The position numbers and the translations under genes were made by a program. A DNA stretch of 8,453 nt, from contig JAUNWC010000052.1 in the NCBI GenBank assembly GCA_030540495.1, forward strand, positions 1 to 8,453. The letters are read 5' to 3'. Under the pieces are notes generated by a model. The model ran no database searches. It was not told where the DNA came from and saw only the letters and a list, made by a program, of their open reading frames with translations. The DNA is from Bacteroidota bacterium (GTDB taxonomy: Bacteria; Bacteroidota; Bacteroidia; Bacteroidales; P3). This document shows, in pieces, positions 7,072 through 8,453 of this stretch; positions within the stretch are counted from its first letter, which is position 1; the number at the start of each line of letters is the position of its first letter.

Positions 7072-7968
7072 ATGAATAATCAAGACCTTAATAATCTGAA
7101 AGATAGAGCAAGAGATATTTATGAGCAAATACTTGCTTTGCAAATGCCTAATAATGAAAAAGAAGATTTGTTATTAGAGAAGTATAATAATTTGTTGCAA
7201 AATACAGAATTGATTATAAAGCAAAATGATAGATTAATAAATTTGGTTGCTGAGGTTTTGCAAAAAATAGATAGCAAAAAGGAGGAAAGAATCTTAGAAA
7301 CGCCTCTTGTTAAACAAGAAATCCCAAAGAAGGAAAAGCCAAAACAAGAAGAAATTATAGAAATTATTCCACAACAAGAGCCAATAATAGACCAAGAAAA
7401 CGAGGAGAGGGAAGGCAAGATTTCTTTGGAAGACTCCTTTGATAATTCCAATAATAAACAAGAAGATAATAAGCAAAAACAAACAGAATACATGGAGCCT
7501 ACTCCAAAAGAGACCTCCTCTGTATTAGAATTTTTACATAAGAGGGTAATAAAAGACAGCAAAGTTTCGCAAGAGGAAATTGAAGAGAAACCAAAGGAAA
7601 CAGCCACTCAAAGACTAAACAATTTATTAAATAATAATGAAAAGAACATTCAGAGCCTAAATTCTATTGTAACTGAGCCAATTGCAGAGCCTACTTCTCA
7701 ACCAAAATCTATTAGCGATAAATTTGAGGCTGCCAACAAGTCAAACCTTAGTTTTACCATAGGAATGAATTATAAGTTTATGTTCATCAATGATTTGTTT
7801 GCTGGCAATGTACAAGCATATGAAAGTTTTATAAACGAGTTGAACAACAGCACCAATTTAAAGGACTCTATGCAAATAATCAATTCTGCTCGTACAAGAT
7901 ACAAATGGGCGGTTTCTTCTGCTGCTTACATCAATTTGACCGATATAATACAAAAAAGATTTAATTAA
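7072..7968 (+). CDS. Uncharacterised protein: helical N-terminus, charged linker, conserved-looking C-terminal domain
   Basis: The protein has 298 residues. ATG 7072 follows an in-frame TAA at 7054-7056, with no Shine-Dalgarno sequence. Residues about 4-68 are predicted helical with heptad-like Leu/Ile spacing, probably a coiled coil. Residues about 70-225 are rich in Glu, Lys, Gln, Asn and Pro and look disordered. Residues about 225-298 are compact and contain SFTIGMNYKFMFINDLF, then a helix-rich segment ending DIIQKRF near the C-terminus. I recall this type of ending (a NxKFxFINxLFxGN core and a terminal RF) in conserved Bacteroidetes proteins of unknown function, but cannot attach a name. 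There is no signal peptide or membrane helix, so a cytoplasmic location is likely. The stop is 2 nt before the gmk start, so the two are surely co-transcribed, but a functional link to nucleotide metabolism is not shown. It is a different protein from YicC, a frequent gmk neighbour. Confidence 0.8.
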   Translation: MNNQDLNNLKDRARDIYEQILALQMPNNEKEDLLLEKYNNLLQNTELIIKQNDRLINLVAEVLQKIDSKKEERILETPLVKQEIPKKEKPKQEEIIEIIPQQEPIIDQENEEREGKISLEDSFDNSNNKQEDNKQKQTEYMEPTPKETSSVLEFLHKRVIKDSKVSQEEIEEKPKETATQRLNNLLNNNEKNIQSLNSIVTEPIAEPTSQPKSISDKFEAANKSNLSFTIGMNYKFMFINDLFAGNVQAYESFINELNNSTNLKDSMQIINSARTRYKWAVSSAAYINLTDIIQKRFN

Positions 7969-7970
7969 AT

Positions 7971-8453
7971 ATGAAAGCAACGGCTTTGATAGTATCGGCT
8001 CCTTCTGGCACAGGCAAAACTACTATTTTGCATAAATTATTTGAGGTTTTTCCAAATATGTTTTCTTTTTCTGTTTCTGCTACTACAAGACAAAAAAGAG
8101 AGAACGAGAAACACGGCGAACACTATTATTTTCTTTCGCAAGAAGAGTTTGATAACAAAATAAAAAACTCCGAATTTTTGGAATACGAAAATGTTTATGA
8201 GGGATTGTCTTATGGAACGCTGAAAAGCGAAATACAAAGAATAAATTCTCTTGAAAAAATCGCTGTCTTTGATGTGGATGTCAAAGGAGGAGTGAATATC
8301 AAGCAACAATTGAAGGATAGGGCTGTTTCTGTTTTTTTTATGCCTCCGTCCATAGAGGTTCTTAAACAACGACTACTCCATCGCAATACAGAGACAGAGG
8401 AAAGTCTTAACAAACGCTTACAAAGAGCCGAATTAGAAATAAAATACGCCAAT
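7971..8453 (+). CDS. gmk: Guanylate kinase (3' end outside window)
   Basis: An open frame of 161 codons runs to the right edge; the family is usually about 185-205 residues, so roughly 25-45 are missing. The enzyme phosphorylates GMP (and dGMP) to GDP with ATP, feeding GTP and dGTP pools in the cytoplasm. The Walker A P-loop is APSGTGKTT (10-18). The GMP-binding region follows: SVSATTR (34-40), HGEHYYFLSQEEF (48-60), EFLEYENVYEGLSYGT (68-83). FDVDVKGG (100-107) is the Bacteroidetes form of the Walker B-like strand, and the lid region FFMPPSIEVLKQRLLHR (122-138) follows. ATG 7971 is fixed by an in-frame TAA at 7962-7964, and MKATALIVSAPSG is a normal N-terminus. The common G of the RxGE motif is Asn45 (RENE), a small deviation. 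Only 2 nt separate it from the preceding gene, so it is translated from a shared mRNA. Confidence 0.97.
   Translation, partial: MKATALIVSAPSGTGKTTILHKLFEVFPNMFSFSVSATTRQKRENEKHGEHYYFLSQEEFDNKIKNSEFLEYENVYEGLSYGTLKSEIQRINSLEKIAVFDVDVKGGVNIKQQLKDRAVSVFFMPPSIEVLKQRLLHRNTETEESLNKRLQRAELEIKYAN

Noticed and set aside
7119..7607. Minus-strand open frame of about 162 codons, Ser/Phe/Cys-rich with apparent hydrophobic stretches
   Set aside because: It mirrors the Glu/Lys-rich linker of the + strand 7072 gene; antisense of GAA/AAA codons gives Ser/Phe runs. No independent support.
1..8453. Mobile element, CRISPR array, prophage or defence island
   Set aside because: There are no direct-repeat arrays, transposase, integrase or tRNA junctions. 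All genes are co-oriented, tightly packed and similar in composition, consistent with a core chromosomal segment.

Overview
The window comes from an AT-rich genome (roughly one third G+C by eye) and is very probably from the Bacteroidota, most likely a Bacteroidales-type lineage. The evidence is threefold. The DnaG and guanylate kinase sequences are of the Bacteroidetes type (for example the FDVDVKGG segment of the kinase). Shine-Dalgarno sequences are absent or weak ahead of every start. Good matches to the Bacteroidetes -7 promoter element TAnnTTTG lie ahead of the two starts that have enough upstream room. I cannot name a genus.

All six genes are on the + strand and coding density is high. 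In order they are: (1) the C-terminal part of a very large, beta-rich, uncharacterised protein, open at the left edge, with no start in the window (stop at 3719); (2) a promoter followed by a small single-pass membrane protein with a cysteine-rich tail (3774-4025); (3) dnaG, the replicative primase, with a GTG start 19 nt after that small gene (4045-6039); (4) a 111-nt gap with candidate promoter elements; (5) an S4-domain protein built like an RluA-family pseudouridine synthase but with most active-site signature residues replaced (6151-7029); (6) a 42-nt gap holding a perfect 20-nt A/T palindrome; (7) a protein with a helical N-terminus, a long charged linker and a conserved-looking C-terminal domain (7072-7968); (8) gmk, guanylate kinase, starting 2 nt after the previous stop and cut by the right edge (7971-8453).

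Functionally this is mostly housekeeping: primer synthesis (dnaG), GMP phosphorylation for GTP/dGTP supply (gmk) and an RNA-related protein (the S4/RluA-like gene), interspersed with lineage-specific genes of unknown function. The likely transcription units are small membrane gene plus dnaG, and the 7072 gene plus gmk, possibly joined by the S4 gene. I see no mobile element, CRISPR array, tRNA, rRNA or defence system. The points most worth a second look are the degenerate pseudouridine synthase, the Cys-rich membrane peptide tied to dnaG, and the giant protein with an embedded winged-helix-like segment.
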